Origin: Alphaproteobacteria bacterium
GTDB taxonomy: Bacteria > Pseudomonadota > Alphaproteobacteria > JAVJRE01
Assembly: GCA_040218575.1 (NCBI GenBank)
Contig: JAVJRE010000001.1
Coordinates: 124,001 to 188,000 of the forward strand
Direction: 5' to 3'
Length of the DNA: 64,000 nucleotides
A program made the position numbers and the translations under genes. Shown piece after piece: positions 52,047 to 60,143 of this stretch. How positions within the stretch are numbered: the first letter of the stretch is position 1; every line of letters starts with the position of its first letter. Below the pieces are notes generated by a model. It was not told where the DNA came from. It saw only the letters and a program-made list of their open reading frames with translations, and made no database searches.

Positions 52047-52646
52047 ATGAATGCTGCGGACGACAAGGCCGGGATGATGCCGGACGGGCGAAAGCCGGAC
52101 GGGCGGTTGCGGGGCTACTTCGGCCTCGGCGTCGAGGGAATCAGCAAGCCGGTCAATCTCGGCAGTGTCTTGCGGGTGGCCAATGCCTTCGGCGCCAGCT
52201 TCGTCTTTACCCTGGGGGCGGACCTGCCGCGTGATGTGCGGGCCAGCGACACCGCCGACACGCCGGCCAGCGTACCGACCTATGGCTGGGCCGGCGCCCA
52301 TGACATGGCCCTGCCGCGCGGCTGTCGCCTGGTGGCGGTGGAACTGGCGGACGAGGCCATTGACCTGCCAAGTTTTCGCCATCCCCGGCAGGCAGCCTAT
52401 GTGCTGGGTAGCGAACGCTATGGCCTGAGCCCGGCGACCCTGGCGGCGGCCGATCATGTGGTGCGCATTCCCATGCGCTTCTCGGTCAATCTGGCGGTGG
52501 CCGGCGCCATCGTCCTGTATGACCGGCTCTACAGCCTGGGCCGCTTCGCGCGGCGGCCGGTGGTGGCCGGCGGGCCGGCCGAACCGGTGCCGGACCATGT
52601 GTTCGGCCAGCCGGTATTTCGGGGCGACCGGCCGGGCGACGGATAG
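52047..52646 (+). CDS. TrmH/SpoU-family RNA 2'-O-methyltransferase
   Basis: A 199-residue SPOUT methyltransferase. Motif 1 appears as GISKPVNLGSVLRVANAFGA, motif 2 as AAYVLGSERYGLSP and motif 3 as VVRIPMRFSVNLAVAGAIVL, which form the SAM-binding knot. The target could be tRNA or rRNA. An in-frame ATG at 51999 overlaps the divergent asparaginase and is less likely. Confidence 0.9.
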   Translation: MNAADDKAGMMPDGRKPDGRLRGYFGLGVEGISKPVNLGSVLRVANAFGASFVFTLGADLPRDVRASDTADTPASVPTYGWAGAHDMALPRGCRLVAVELADEAIDLPSFRHPRQAAYVLGSERYGLSPATLAAADHVVRIPMRFSVNLAVAGAIVLYDRLYSLGRFARRPVVAGGPAEPVPDHVFGQPVFRGDRPGDG

Positions 52647-52710
52647 GGTATAAGGACGGGGTTCGGTGGACTACGGACACAGTGGACTACAGACTCAAGG
52701 GCCCAAGGGA

Positions 52711-53262
52711 ATGAGACACATGACGGACAGTCGAGCCATACTCTTTCGCACCGTATTCGCCGGCGCACTGGCGGCATTGATGCTTGGCCTGGCGAGCCTG
52801 GCGCCGGCGATTGCCGCACCGGAGATCGTCAGCCGCCACACGGACTGGGTGGTGCTGGAGGAGCGGCAGGGCCTGCGCGCCTGTCTGACCTATGGCGAGC
52901 CCGGCCAGACCCTGCCGGACAATGTGCGGCGCGGCGATATCTATGTGGTGGTGACCTACATCCCGAGCGAGAGCATCGGCGGCCAGGTGCGGATCGAGAT
53001 GGGCTATCCGCTGGAGGAAGGCCGTGACGTCACGGTGGAGATTGACGGCCGCTCGTTTCAGTTGTTTCGCGACGACCGCACGAAAGAGACCGCCTGGACC
53101 CGCAGCGACGACGACGATGCAGCCATGATCGCCGCCATGCAGGCCGGCAGCCGCATGGTCGTGCGCGGCCGCTCCGCGCGCGGCACCGACACCACCGACA
53201 CCTACTCCCTGTCCGGCTTCACGGCGGCGACCCGCGCCACCATCGACGCCTGCCGGGGCTAG
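52711..53262 (+). CDS. Invasion-associated locus B (IalB)-like exported protein
   Basis: A 183-residue protein with a signal peptide (about 1-35, ending APAIAAPE). The following domain has the IalB pattern: DWVVLEERQGLRACLTYG, VVVTYIPSESIGGQVRIEMG, AWTRSDDDDAAMIAAMQAG and the closing STRG-type segment ARGTDTTDTYSLSGFTAA. Two Cys remain (about 70 and 181) for a possible disulfide. IalB proteins are periplasmic; the role outside Bartonella is unclear. ATG 52720 is an alternative start. It is 10 bp upstream of rlmN. Confidence 0.85.
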   Translation: MRHMTDSRAILFRTVFAGALAALMLGLASLAPAIAAPEIVSRHTDWVVLEERQGLRACLTYGEPGQTLPDNVRRGDIYVVVTYIPSESIGGQVRIEMGYPLEEGRDVTVEIDGRSFQLFRDDRTKETAWTRSDDDDAAMIAAMQAGSRMVVRGRSARGTDTTDTYSLSGFTAATRATIDACRG

Positions 53263-53272
53263 AAGAATTGTT

Positions 53273-54478
53273 GTGTCGGCCAGCGCGGTGACAGCCGGCG
53301 CCGTGCAGCGTGAGCCGCGGCCGATGGATGATTTGTGTGAGTTGGGCGGGCTGGACCGCGCCGCGTTCGGCGACGCCCTGGCCAGCGCCGGCATCACTGC
53401 CTCCGGCGCGGCCGTGCTGTGGCGGGCCATCTGGCGGCACGGCTTTCGTGATATGGATGACCCGCGCCTGCCGGCGGCGCTGCGTCGTCGTCTGGCCGGT
53501 CGCTTCGTGCTTCGCCGGCCGGCGGTGGCGGTAGATCGCCAGTCGGACGACGGCACGCGCAAGTGGCTGTTCGACCTGGCGCGCGGCGCGGCGGTCGAAA
53601 CCGTGCACATACCGGACGAGGGCCCGTATGACGTTGCGGCGGCGACCGGCGTGGCCGGCAATGCCGCCGCCCTGACGCGCGGTGCGCTGTGCCTGTCCAG
53701 CCAGGTGGGCTGCACCCTCAACTGTCGTTTCTGCCACACCGGCACCCAGGCGCTGGTGCGCAATCTGAGCGCGGCCGAGATCATCGGCCAGGCGGCCCAT
53801 GCGCGCGACGCGCTGGGCGACTGGACGCCGTTCGGGCTCACCGGTCCGCGGCCGCGCCGGGTGCGGCCGCTCAGGCGGGTGGCGACGCTGGTGATGATGG
53901 GCATGGGCGAGCCGCTGCTGAACTATGACGCGGTGGCGACAGCGCTGCGTATTGCCATGGACGGCGAGGGGTTCGGCCTGTCGCGCCGGCGCATTACGCT
54001 ATCCACCGCCGGCGTGGTGCCGATGATCCGCCGTTGCGGTGCGGAGCTGGGGGTGACCCTGGCGGTGTCGCTGCACGCGGTGAGTGACGATGTGCGCGAC
54101 CGGCTGGTGCCATTGAACCGCAAGTATCCGATCGCTGAATTGCTGGCGGCGTGCCGCGCCTATCCGGGCCTGAGCAATGCACGGCGTATGATCTTTGAAT
54201 ATGTCATGCTGCGGGGCGTGAACGACGGGCTGGCCGAAGCGCGGGCGTTGGTGCGGCTGCTGAAGGACATTCCGGCCAAGGTCAATCTGATTCCGTTCAA
54301 CGAGTGGCCGGGCAGCGACTTCACCTGCTCCACGCCGAACACCATCCGCCGCTTTGCCGACATTGTGTCGGAGGCGGGCCTGTCGGCGCCGGTGCGCCAG
54401 CCGCGCGGTCGCGATATTCTGGCCGCCTGCGGCCAGTTGCGCACCCTGTCGGAGCGGGCGCGGCGACCGGCGGCGTAG
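53273..54478 (+). CDS. rlmN: Dual-specificity 23S rRNA/tRNA (adenine-C2) methyltransferase
   Basis: A 401-residue radical-SAM enzyme that methylates A2503 of 23S rRNA and A37 of some tRNAs. The iron-sulfur triad is C-x3-C-x2-C at residues 147/151/154 (CTLNCRFC). The two mechanistic cysteines are in ALCLSSQVGC and AACGQLRT (Cys386). MMGMGEPLLNYD and VNLIPFNEWPGSDF are also conserved. It starts with GTG at 53273, or with ATG 53324 if the first 17 residues are not translated. Confidence 0.95.
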   Translation: MSASAVTAGAVQREPRPMDDLCELGGLDRAAFGDALASAGITASGAAVLWRAIWRHGFRDMDDPRLPAALRRRLAGRFVLRRPAVAVDRQSDDGTRKWLFDLARGAAVETVHIPDEGPYDVAAATGVAGNAAALTRGALCLSSQVGCTLNCRFCHTGTQALVRNLSAAEIIGQAAHARDALGDWTPFGLTGPRPRRVRPLRRVATLVMMGMGEPLLNYDAVATALRIAMDGEGFGLSRRRITLSTAGVVPMIRRCGAELGVTLAVSLHAVSDDVRDRLVPLNRKYPIAELLAACRAYPGLSNARRMIFEYVMLRGVNDGLAEARALVRLLKDIPAKVNLIPFNEWPGSDFTCSTPNTIRRFADIVSEAGLSAPVRQPRGRDILAACGQLRTLSERARRPAA

Positions 54479-54500
54479 GACGCAGAAGGGAGGCTGTCAC

Positions 54501-54695
54501 ATGATGGATCTGGGAGTGGGACCGTTTCTTGGGCTTCTCATACTGTTCTATCCGGTCTGGCGCATTTTGCAGCGGGCCGGCTTTTCGCCGTGGCTGACGT
54601 TGCTTCTGCTGTTGCCGGGGCTGGGGCTGCTGATTCTCATGCTGCTTCTGGCTTTCGCCGACTGGCCGGCAGAGCGCAGGGACAGTGTGCCATGA
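54501..54695 (+). CDS. Small two-segment membrane protein, first of a tandem pair
   Basis: A 64-residue protein of two hydrophobic segments around PVWRILQRAGFSPWLTLL, ending ADWPAERRDSVP. The ribosome-binding site AGGGAGG is 8 bases upstream. The next gene has the same core (VRILQKAGLSGWWALLTLVP and VRWP), so the two are tandem duplicates, linked by an ATGA overlap. No function is known to me; the K/R-AG-x-S/G-x-W motif occurs in small uncharacterised membrane proteins. Confidence 0.7.
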   Translation: MMDLGVGPFLGLLILFYPVWRILQRAGFSPWLTLLLLLPGLGLLILMLLLAFADWPAERRDSVP

Positions 54696-54973
54696 TCGAA
54701 GGTCTCTTCGCGGGTTTGCTGGGGCTGGCGCTTTTCGCGCTGGCGCTGTGGATCGGTGTGCGCATTCTGCAAAAAGCAGGACTAAGCGGCTGGTGGGCGT
54801 TGTTGACGCTGGTGCCGCCGCTGGGCGTGGTCGGCGTGTGGGTTTTTGCCTTTGTCCGCTGGCCGGCGGTGGACGGGCCGGAGAGCGGCGGCGGGGACCG
54901 CAGGGCGCCGGGAGCGCCGCCGCCGGGCGGCGGCCCGGTCATAGAGGGCAGCGTCGTTCGGCGCGACAAATAG
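54692..54973 (+). CDS. Small two-segment membrane protein, second of a tandem pair
   Basis: A 93-residue paralogue of the previous gene: segment 1 IEGLFAGLLGLALFALALWI, the shared loop RILQKAGLSGWWALL, segment 2, then a 35-residue Gly/Pro/Arg-rich cytoplasmic tail (ending GSVVRRDK). Its start overlaps the previous stop. The operon then continues into a short ORF that seems cut by the insertion at about 55.1 kb. Confidence 0.7.
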   Translation: MIEGLFAGLLGLALFALALWIGVRILQKAGLSGWWALLTLVPPLGVVGVWVFAFVRWPAVDGPESGGGDRRAPGAPPPGGGPVIEGSVVRRDK

Positions 54974-54986
54974 GGCGGCATTTGAA

Positions 54987-55160
54987 ATGACCGGTGCATC
55001 GCCACCGACCGATTCGCAGTCCACCGAAAGGCCAGTCGGCGAAGACCGCGATCCGCGCATTGTCGCTTTTGTCCAGATGGTCAAGGCGTGGGCACGCACC
55101 AACCTATACCGAACTGTTATGAAATCAGCATCTAGCGCAAGTTTTCAGCTCTGCTCTTAA
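54987..55160 (+). pseudogene. Short ORF, possibly the surviving 5' end of a gene cut by the island
   Basis: A 57-residue reading frame 13 bp after the previous gene. The first 40 residues (MTGASPPTDSQSTERPVGED to VQMVKAWART) have normal GC-rich codon use. The last 17 do not and end at a TAA, where the DNA becomes AT-richer. This looks like a host gene truncated by the neighbouring insertion. A candidate lost 3' part is the unassigned membrane-like frame near 60.0-60.15 kb, but that link is speculative. Confidence 0.4.
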
Positions 55161-55202
55161 GCTAGCCACCCAATTCTTAGCACTCCGGACAGTCGATCAT
55201 CT

Positions 55203-55379
55203 TCAACACTGCCCGTAGGATCTAAGACGGTCAATCGCGATGGTCTTGGGCTGGTCATACCGCTTCACAAACCGCTTGAAAAACGCAAGAACCGCCTGGC
55301 GATCCCGGCGCTTGGAGGCAAAGACCTCCAGCAGCTCACCCTTATGATCGACGGCCCGCGAGGCAAAGGACGGATTGAT
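55203..55379 (-). pseudogene. IS6-family transposase fragment (left)
   Basis: The minus strand encodes a 58-residue piece: RAVDHKGELLEVFASKRRD, then RQAVLAFFKRFVKRYDQPKT and IAIDRLRSYGQC before a stop. This is the central part of an IS6/IS26-type DDE transposase, with the Asp of the second catalytic position in AID. Both ends of the gene are missing. Same orientation as the right-hand fragment at 59.7 kb. Confidence 0.75.
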
Positions 55380-55500
55380 AAAATTTTCTGCAAATTTTTC
55401 TCAAATACTAGTCAAATAAAATTAAGAATACAGACAAATACAAAGCAAATTGGAAACGAAACTTCTTTGATTAAATCTGATTATGGGTACTATTTGCGCT
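55375..55500. other. Strongly AT-rich intergenic stretch upstream of the FecR gene
   Basis: About 125 bases made mostly of A and T runs (for example AAATTTTCTGCAAATTTTTC and CAAATAAAATTAAG) in an otherwise very GC-rich chromosome. It separates the transposase fragment from the FecR gene and probably holds that gene's promoter; no single -35/-10 pair is convincing. Confidence 0.6.
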
Positions 55501-55546
55501 GACGGGGCAGGATTGTATGGCCTCTTAGTTCACAAAACCCCAGCAA

Positions 55547-56572
55547 ATGTGGCGAACCATGTGTACGTCAGCCCAATTCAAGAAGAATGTCCCAGCCGAA
55601 AACCGACCTGGTGCATTAGTGCGCGTAACGCGTTGGTGCGTGGGGCTGCTTCTGGTGAGCCTGGCGCTGACGAGCTCGCCGAGTTTGGCCCAGGATCTTT
55701 GGACGGTCGCCGAAGTTTCGGGAACTGTGACTGTCCAGACCAGCAGTGATTCGCAGCGGCGCCCTCTGCTTGTAGGCGACGCGGTACAGTCCGTGAGTAT
55801 ACGGACAGCATCTGACGGTCGGGCCGTTCTTGTTCGCGGCGAGGATCGGGTGACGGTGTCTGGAGATAGCGAGACCGTCTTTATGCCGATGTCGAGCCAG
55901 GATTCGCAGACTGATATCCGGCAGACCGTGGGCAGCGCATTCTTCGAAGTCGGCAAGCGGTCGTCAGGCCGCTTTCGAGTTGGGTCCCCACATCTTGTTG
56001 CCGTCGTGAAAGGGACGCAGTTCCGGGTCTCGGTCACTGACGATGGCGGTTCGGTCGAGGTTACCGAGGGCGTCGTGGGTGTGAATCCCATCAATGCCAG
56101 AGAGCACTCCGTCGATGTGACGGCCGGATTTGTGGCGCGTGTGCACGCCGGCGCCAACGAAGTGGAGGTCATCCGCTCTCAGTCCGGGAGCACCTCCGGT
56201 AGTGTGGCGTTGGCGGCTACGACAGATGACGATGAAGAGTCCACCAGCGAAAGCAATGGCAATTCCGGCGGCAACGGTAACTCCGGCGGCAACGGTAACT
56301 CCGGCGGCAACGGTAACTCCGGCGGCAACGGTAACTCCGGTAGCAACGGTAACTCCGGTAGTAACGGTAACTCCGGTAGCAACGGCAATTCCGGTAGCAA
56401 CGGCAATTCCGGCGGCAACGGTAACTCCGGTAGCAACGGTAACTCCGGCGGCAATGCCAGCTCGGGCGGCAATGCCAGCTCGGGCAGCAACGGCAACTCC
56501 GGCAGCAACGGCAATTCCGGCGGCAATGCCAGCTCGGGCGGCAACGGCAATTCCGGCGGCAAGAAAGGCTAG
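55547..56572 (+). CDS. Exported FecR-domain protein with C-terminal NGNSGG/S repeat tract
   Basis: A 341-residue protein. The N-terminal 48 residues include a signal peptide (CVGLLLVSLALTSSPSLAQD). A FecR domain follows (about 50-205): VAEVSGTVTVQTSSD, LLVGDAVQSV, RVTVSGDSETVF, FRVGSPHLVAVVKGTQFRVS and VTEGVVGVNP. After an acidic linker (DDDEESTSES) come 17 hexapeptide repeats to residue 337, then KKG. FecR domains act as periplasmic ligand or stress sensors. The following CHASE2 kinase, 151 bp away, is the natural partner. Composition is less GC-rich than the chromosome, consistent with transfer. Internal starts nearer the signal peptide are possible. Confidence 0.82.
   Translation: MWRTMCTSAQFKKNVPAENRPGALVRVTRWCVGLLLVSLALTSSPSLAQDLWTVAEVSGTVTVQTSSDSQRRPLLVGDAVQSVSIRTASDGRAVLVRGEDRVTVSGDSETVFMPMSSQDSQTDIRQTVGSAFFEVGKRSSGRFRVGSPHLVAVVKGTQFRVSVTDDGGSVEVTEGVVGVNPINAREHSVDVTAGFVARVHAGANEVEVIRSQSGSTSGSVALAATTDDDEESTSESNGNSGGNGNSGGNGNSGGNGNSGGNGNSGSNGNSGSNGNSGSNGNSGSNGNSGGNGNSGSNGNSGGNASSGGNASSGSNGNSGSNGNSGGNASSGGNGNSGGKKG
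56255..56560 (+). repeat. 17 tandem 18-bp repeats encoding NGNSGG/NGNSGS/NASSGG
   Basis: Seventeen in-frame 18-base units, 306 bases in all. Eight read NGNSG-G at the end with Gly, six end in Ser after NGNSG, and three are NASSG variants. They encode a hydrophilic, flexible Asn/Gly/Ser surface tract. Near-identical units favour copy-number change. It is coding sequence, not a CRISPR. Confidence 0.9.
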
Positions 56573-56723
56573 GTACTAGCAATTCTGGTAGTACGCCTGC
56601 CCAGTGCCGTTAATGAAATCTGATTTTTCTATCGCCTAGTCTGCGCGAGTCTTCCGGGACTGAAGGGCGGCATACTGCCCCCAGCAGCCTCGCCGATCTG
56701 AACGGCCAATAGGCAGTATCGCC

Positions 56724-59486
56724 ATGGACACGGGCATAGATCAGACTAACCGCACGTCAAGTGGCGTCCGATTTCCAGGCGCGTTCGCGCCATTCTCGAC
56801 GAGCCACACTGTCGCCGATAATCATGGTGCATCCGGGAGTCGTCGGTCGTTCAGGGGCCTTGCCAAGACCTGGTTAGCCCTGGCGACCATCATCACGGGC
56901 CTGGTGTTCTCCGGGTGGCTCAATCCGCTGGACAACGCGGTCAGTGACCTTCGATTTGGACTGAGCGACCGAACGGCGTCGGGCGATATCGTTGTTATCG
57001 GAATCGATCCGCGCAGTCTCCAGGAAATTGGTGTCTGGCCCTGGCGACGCAACACCCATGCTGAAGTCTTGGATCGTCTGGTTGACCTAGGCGCTCGGAC
57101 AATCGCCCTAGACATCGACTTTTCATCCCGCTCCACGCCGGAGGCGGATGGCGCCCTCGCCCGATCAGTTCAAGCTGCCGGACCGACCGTCGTACTACCG
57201 GTGTTTCTGCAGTCAGGTACCGGACCTGACGCAGAATACGGGATCTATGTCACAGCACCGCTGCCTGAGTTGCAGGCTGGCGCAAGGCTGGCGTCGGTCA
57301 ACGTAATCCAAAGCGGAGACGGGCTGGTTCGCAGCGCAGCGACATCCGCAGAAATAGTCGATCAGCGCCTTCCAACGATGTTGCGGCTTCTCGCTCCGCA
57401 GTCGGCCGCCCACAACGACATAGACACTTTTTCGATTGACTATGGCATCCGGCCAAGCTCGCTGCCCTATGTCTCGTATGTCGATTTGCTGAACGGGGCG
57501 GTAAACGCCGAACAGGTCGATGGAAAATCCGTCATTGTCGGGGCAATTGCTGTCGAACTCGGTGATATGCTACCGGTTCCGGTCTGGCAATCACTTCCCG
57601 GTGTAGTCGTTCAGGCCCTAGCAGCGGAATCCATTGTCCAGGACCGTATGCTCCGCCCCGCACCTACAAGCATGGTGCTGACTACGTCGCTCGGCCTTGT
57701 CCTCGTCAGTGTCCTCGTTCTTCAGGTCTTCAGTTGGCGCGTCGGCGCGTTGCTGACAACGACTGCCGTCGCAAGCGTACTTGGCGTTGCCGTCCTGACC
57801 GGTCTCATGACCTCATTACAGTTTGGTGCGGCAGCCCCGTCATTGTCGCTTGTCTTGGGGTTCATTGCGGTTCTGTTTCGGCGTATCGATGCTCTGGATA
57901 TACGCGTCATCATGCAGAACCTGGCACTATTGAAGCGGTCTGGCTATATGCGCCTGATCGTAGACAACAGCTCGGACGCGATCTTGACAATTGATAACAA
58001 CGACCGCATTCGCTCCGCGAATGTGGCGGCGGAGGCCATGTTTGATCAACCTGCCTCTGCCTTACTCGGGTGCGGAATTGGCGAGGTTGTCGAACTGTCT
58101 GAAGGGCCCGATGACTTGCAGGACGCTGATCGCCTGCCGCAGCCAAAGGTATTCGGTCGGCACGGCTCCCTACGGCCGGGTATTGGACGTTCCGCCGTCG
58201 GACGACGTTTTGATGTGGAAGTCAGTATTGGAACGATGAACCTTCGTGACGAGCATGTTTCAATCGTGACAGTTCGCGATGTGAGCGAGCGCATCAAGGC
58301 GGAGCAAGAAATTCGTGAAGCTGATCGCCGCCTGCGCACCGCAATCAATACCCTAGAAGGCGGGTTTGCCTTGTTCGAGCGCTCCGGCGCGTTGACGCTG
58401 TCGAACAAGATGTGGCAGACGGTCTTTGGTACTGCCGAAAGGAGCACCTCAACGGAGAACAACTACGGGTTGATGCTCAGCAAGCTTGGCTCCCTAAAAC
58501 GTTTGGCGATACATGACGATGAACTTGAGATATGGCTCGACATGCGTAAAGCTGCGTTCCGTCGCGGGCAAGACAGGTTCGAAATGCCGTTGGCAGACGG
58601 AACCTGGTATCTGGTCACCGTCGCCCCCGCGGACCGCGACCGGATCGCCGCTATCTTCGCTGACATTACGCCGCTGAAATCACGGGAAGCCGAAGTGCTG
58701 GCGGCTCGAGATGATGCGGAGCGGGCAAACCAAACAAAATCAGAATTCCTTGCTAATATGAGCCACGAGTTGCGAACACCGCTCAATGCCATCCTTGGCT
58801 TCTCTGAACTCATGCAGAAGGAAGTGTTCGGACCACTTGGCGCCGATTCCTATCGCGAATATACGGTCGACATTCACAACAGCGGCGCGCACCTTCTTGA
58901 ACTCATTAATGAAATACTCGACCTGTCGAAGATCGAGGCGGGGCTATTTGTCCTGAACGATGAGTCGGGCGACCTATCCTCTCTTGTGGCGGCGGCAGAG
59001 CGGATGATTCAATCGAAAGCGCATGAGGCACATGTGGCGCTCGAGATAGATGATTTGTCGGCATTGCCGGATATTGTTGTCGACAGGGCGGCTTTCAAGC
59101 GGGTTCTGATCAACATCCTGTCGAACGGGGTGAAGTTTACATCGGATGGCGGAAAGGTCCGCCTGTCGGCGGACGTTCGGTCAACTGGCGACCTGGCAAT
59201 CCGGATTACCGACACCGGATGCGGAATCGCAGCGGAGCACTTAAACATTATCCTGAAGCCATTCACGCAGGTGGACTCTGCTTTCTCGCGTAGCCATGAG
59301 GGTGCCGGTTTGGGATTGAGTATCGTAAAGGGCATCCTCGACCAGCATGAAGCGGCGGTCACGATTGAAAGCGCACTTGGTGAAGGGACAACGGTCACTG
59401 TCGTTCTGCCGGCCGGCCGGGTCCTAGCTCCGAGCGGTGCAGACAATATTGCACCAGCTGCCAACGGCAGCTTGGCGACGGCCTAG
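56724..59486 (+). CDS. CHASE2-PAS-PAS hybrid-less sensor histidine kinase
   Basis: A 920-residue membrane kinase. Segment 1 at about 48-66, then a periplasmic CHASE2 domain (LDNAVSDLRFGLSDR, IVVIGIDPRSLQEIGVWPW, VDGKSVIVGAI). Three more membrane segments follow at about 310-390. A PAS domain begins at about 412 (VDNSSDAILTIDNNDRIRSA) and a second, PAS_7-like, at about 540 (LRTAINTLEGGFALF). HisKA has FLANMSHELRTPLNAILGFS with the phospho-acceptor His681. HATPase_c has ILSNGVKF, DTGCGIA and GAGLGLSI. No receiver domain is fused and no response regulator lies nearby. It probably reads a periplasmic cue with the upstream FecR protein. Lower GC than the chromosome. Confidence 0.9.
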   Translation: MDTGIDQTNRTSSGVRFPGAFAPFSTSHTVADNHGASGSRRSFRGLAKTWLALATIITGLVFSGWLNPLDNAVSDLRFGLSDRTASGDIVVIGIDPRSLQEIGVWPWRRNTHAEVLDRLVDLGARTIALDIDFSSRSTPEADGALARSVQAAGPTVVLPVFLQSGTGPDAEYGIYVTAPLPELQAGARLASVNVIQSGDGLVRSAATSAEIVDQRLPTMLRLLAPQSAAHNDIDTFSIDYGIRPSSLPYVSYVDLLNGAVNAEQVDGKSVIVGAIAVELGDMLPVPVWQSLPGVVVQALAAESIVQDRMLRPAPTSMVLTTSLGLVLVSVLVLQVFSWRVGALLTTTAVASVLGVAVLTGLMTSLQFGAAAPSLSLVLGFIAVLFRRIDALDIRVIMQNLALLKRSGYMRLIVDNSSDAILTIDNNDRIRSANVAAEAMFDQPASALLGCGIGEVVELSEGPDDLQDADRLPQPKVFGRHGSLRPGIGRSAVGRRFDVEVSIGTMNLRDEHVSIVTVRDVSERIKAEQEIREADRRLRTAINTLEGGFALFERSGALTLSNKMWQTVFGTAERSTSTENNYGLMLSKLGSLKRLAIHDDELEIWLDMRKAAFRRGQDRFEMPLADGTWYLVTVAPADRDRIAAIFADITPLKSREAEVLAARDDAERANQTKSEFLANMSHELRTPLNAILGFSELMQKEVFGPLGADSYREYTVDIHNSGAHLLELINEILDLSKIEAGLFVLNDESGDLSSLVAAAERMIQSKAHEAHVALEIDDLSALPDIVVDRAAFKRVLINILSNGVKFTSDGGKVRLSADVRSTGDLAIRITDTGCGIAAEHLNIILKPFTQVDSAFSRSHEGAGLGLSIVKGILDQHEAAVTIESALGEGTTVTVVLPAGRVLAPSGADNIAPAANGSLATA

Positions 59487-59661
59487 CTACTGCCGAAGCT
59501 TACCGCCTCGACGTAGCACGGGTGACGGAAAGCGCGGAATTGTCAGACCAACGGTCTTCGGTTGACCAGTGGGCTCTCCTAGAGTGCTGTCCGTCTGAAA
59601 TGAACTGGTCTCCGATTTTGTAAGATCTGGCAGCGTGAGGCGACCAGCTGGCACCACTCAA

Positions 59662-59810
59662 CTACTGCTGCTTTACGCGACTCCTCTTGAAAGTTTCGCG
59701 GCGAATCAGATGGCGTTCAAGGTTGAAGGGGTTGTGGATTGAGGCATGAACGGAAGCGAATTTTTGCAGCGTCTTGATGTCCCAGAACCGTGACATGGCC
59801 CCTGACCTGC
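59662..59810 (-). pseudogene. IS6-family transposase fragment (right, C-terminus)
   Basis: The minus strand reads MSRFWDIKTLQKFASVHASI, HNPFNLERHLIRRETF and KRSRVKQQ, then stops. This is the conserved C-terminus of alphaproteobacterial IS6-family transposases. The rest of the gene is absent; upstream the sequence changes to the recombinase remnant. With the left fragment it brackets the FecR/kinase pair in direct orientation. Confidence 0.78.
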
Positions 59811-59944
59811 GTCCTGTAGAGGACGGGTTCGAGATCGAACTCATTGGAGACATTGCCAAAAAATGATAGAGCTCCCCGCCAAGGCGGAGAGCTTTGTTCC
59901 TGAAATGTACCGGAGTTCGGTAAAGGTGGTTGCGGGGGCATGGT
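59797..59944 (+). pseudogene. Site-specific (serine-type) recombinase C-terminal remnant
   Basis: Two plus-strand frames joined at an A6 run (59858-59863) read PDLRPVEDGFEIELIGDIAK and MIELPAKAESFVPEMYRSSV, then KVVAGA. This matches the usual tail of large serine recombinases. No catalytic domain is present. It overlaps the transposase fragment by a few bases, so the junction is a nested-insertion scar. Confidence 0.6.
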
Positions 59945-60143
59945 TTCTGCCGAACATCGTATTTTTTTATCAGTTTCCGTATAAGGCCGAGTTTATCCGC
60001 AGTTCTGGGTGGACTCGTCATACTGATCGTATCGCCGTGCGTACCGCTCTTCGCGCATCGCAAGGCTGTGTTGCGTTTGTTCCAGGGCCGGCACCGAGGG
60101 CTTCGCCTGGCCAGCCGGCACATAGCCGCCAAGCGCCACGCGC
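59945..60143. other. Unassigned right edge of the island
   Basis: No gene is convincing here. Plus-strand frames give a short hydrophobic stretch (VLGGLVILIVSPCVPLFAHR) followed by a basic tail, with a stop inside the NfeD stop region. It could be the 3' remnant of the gene whose 5' end is at 54987. GC content returns to the chromosomal level at about 60.05 kb. Confidence 0.35.

Noticed and set aside
56179-56582. Possible CRISPR-like array or antisense Pro/Glu/Leu repeat protein
   Set aside because: The 18-bp units have no spacers and are in frame with the FecR gene; the antisense frames are mirror images of that coding repeat.
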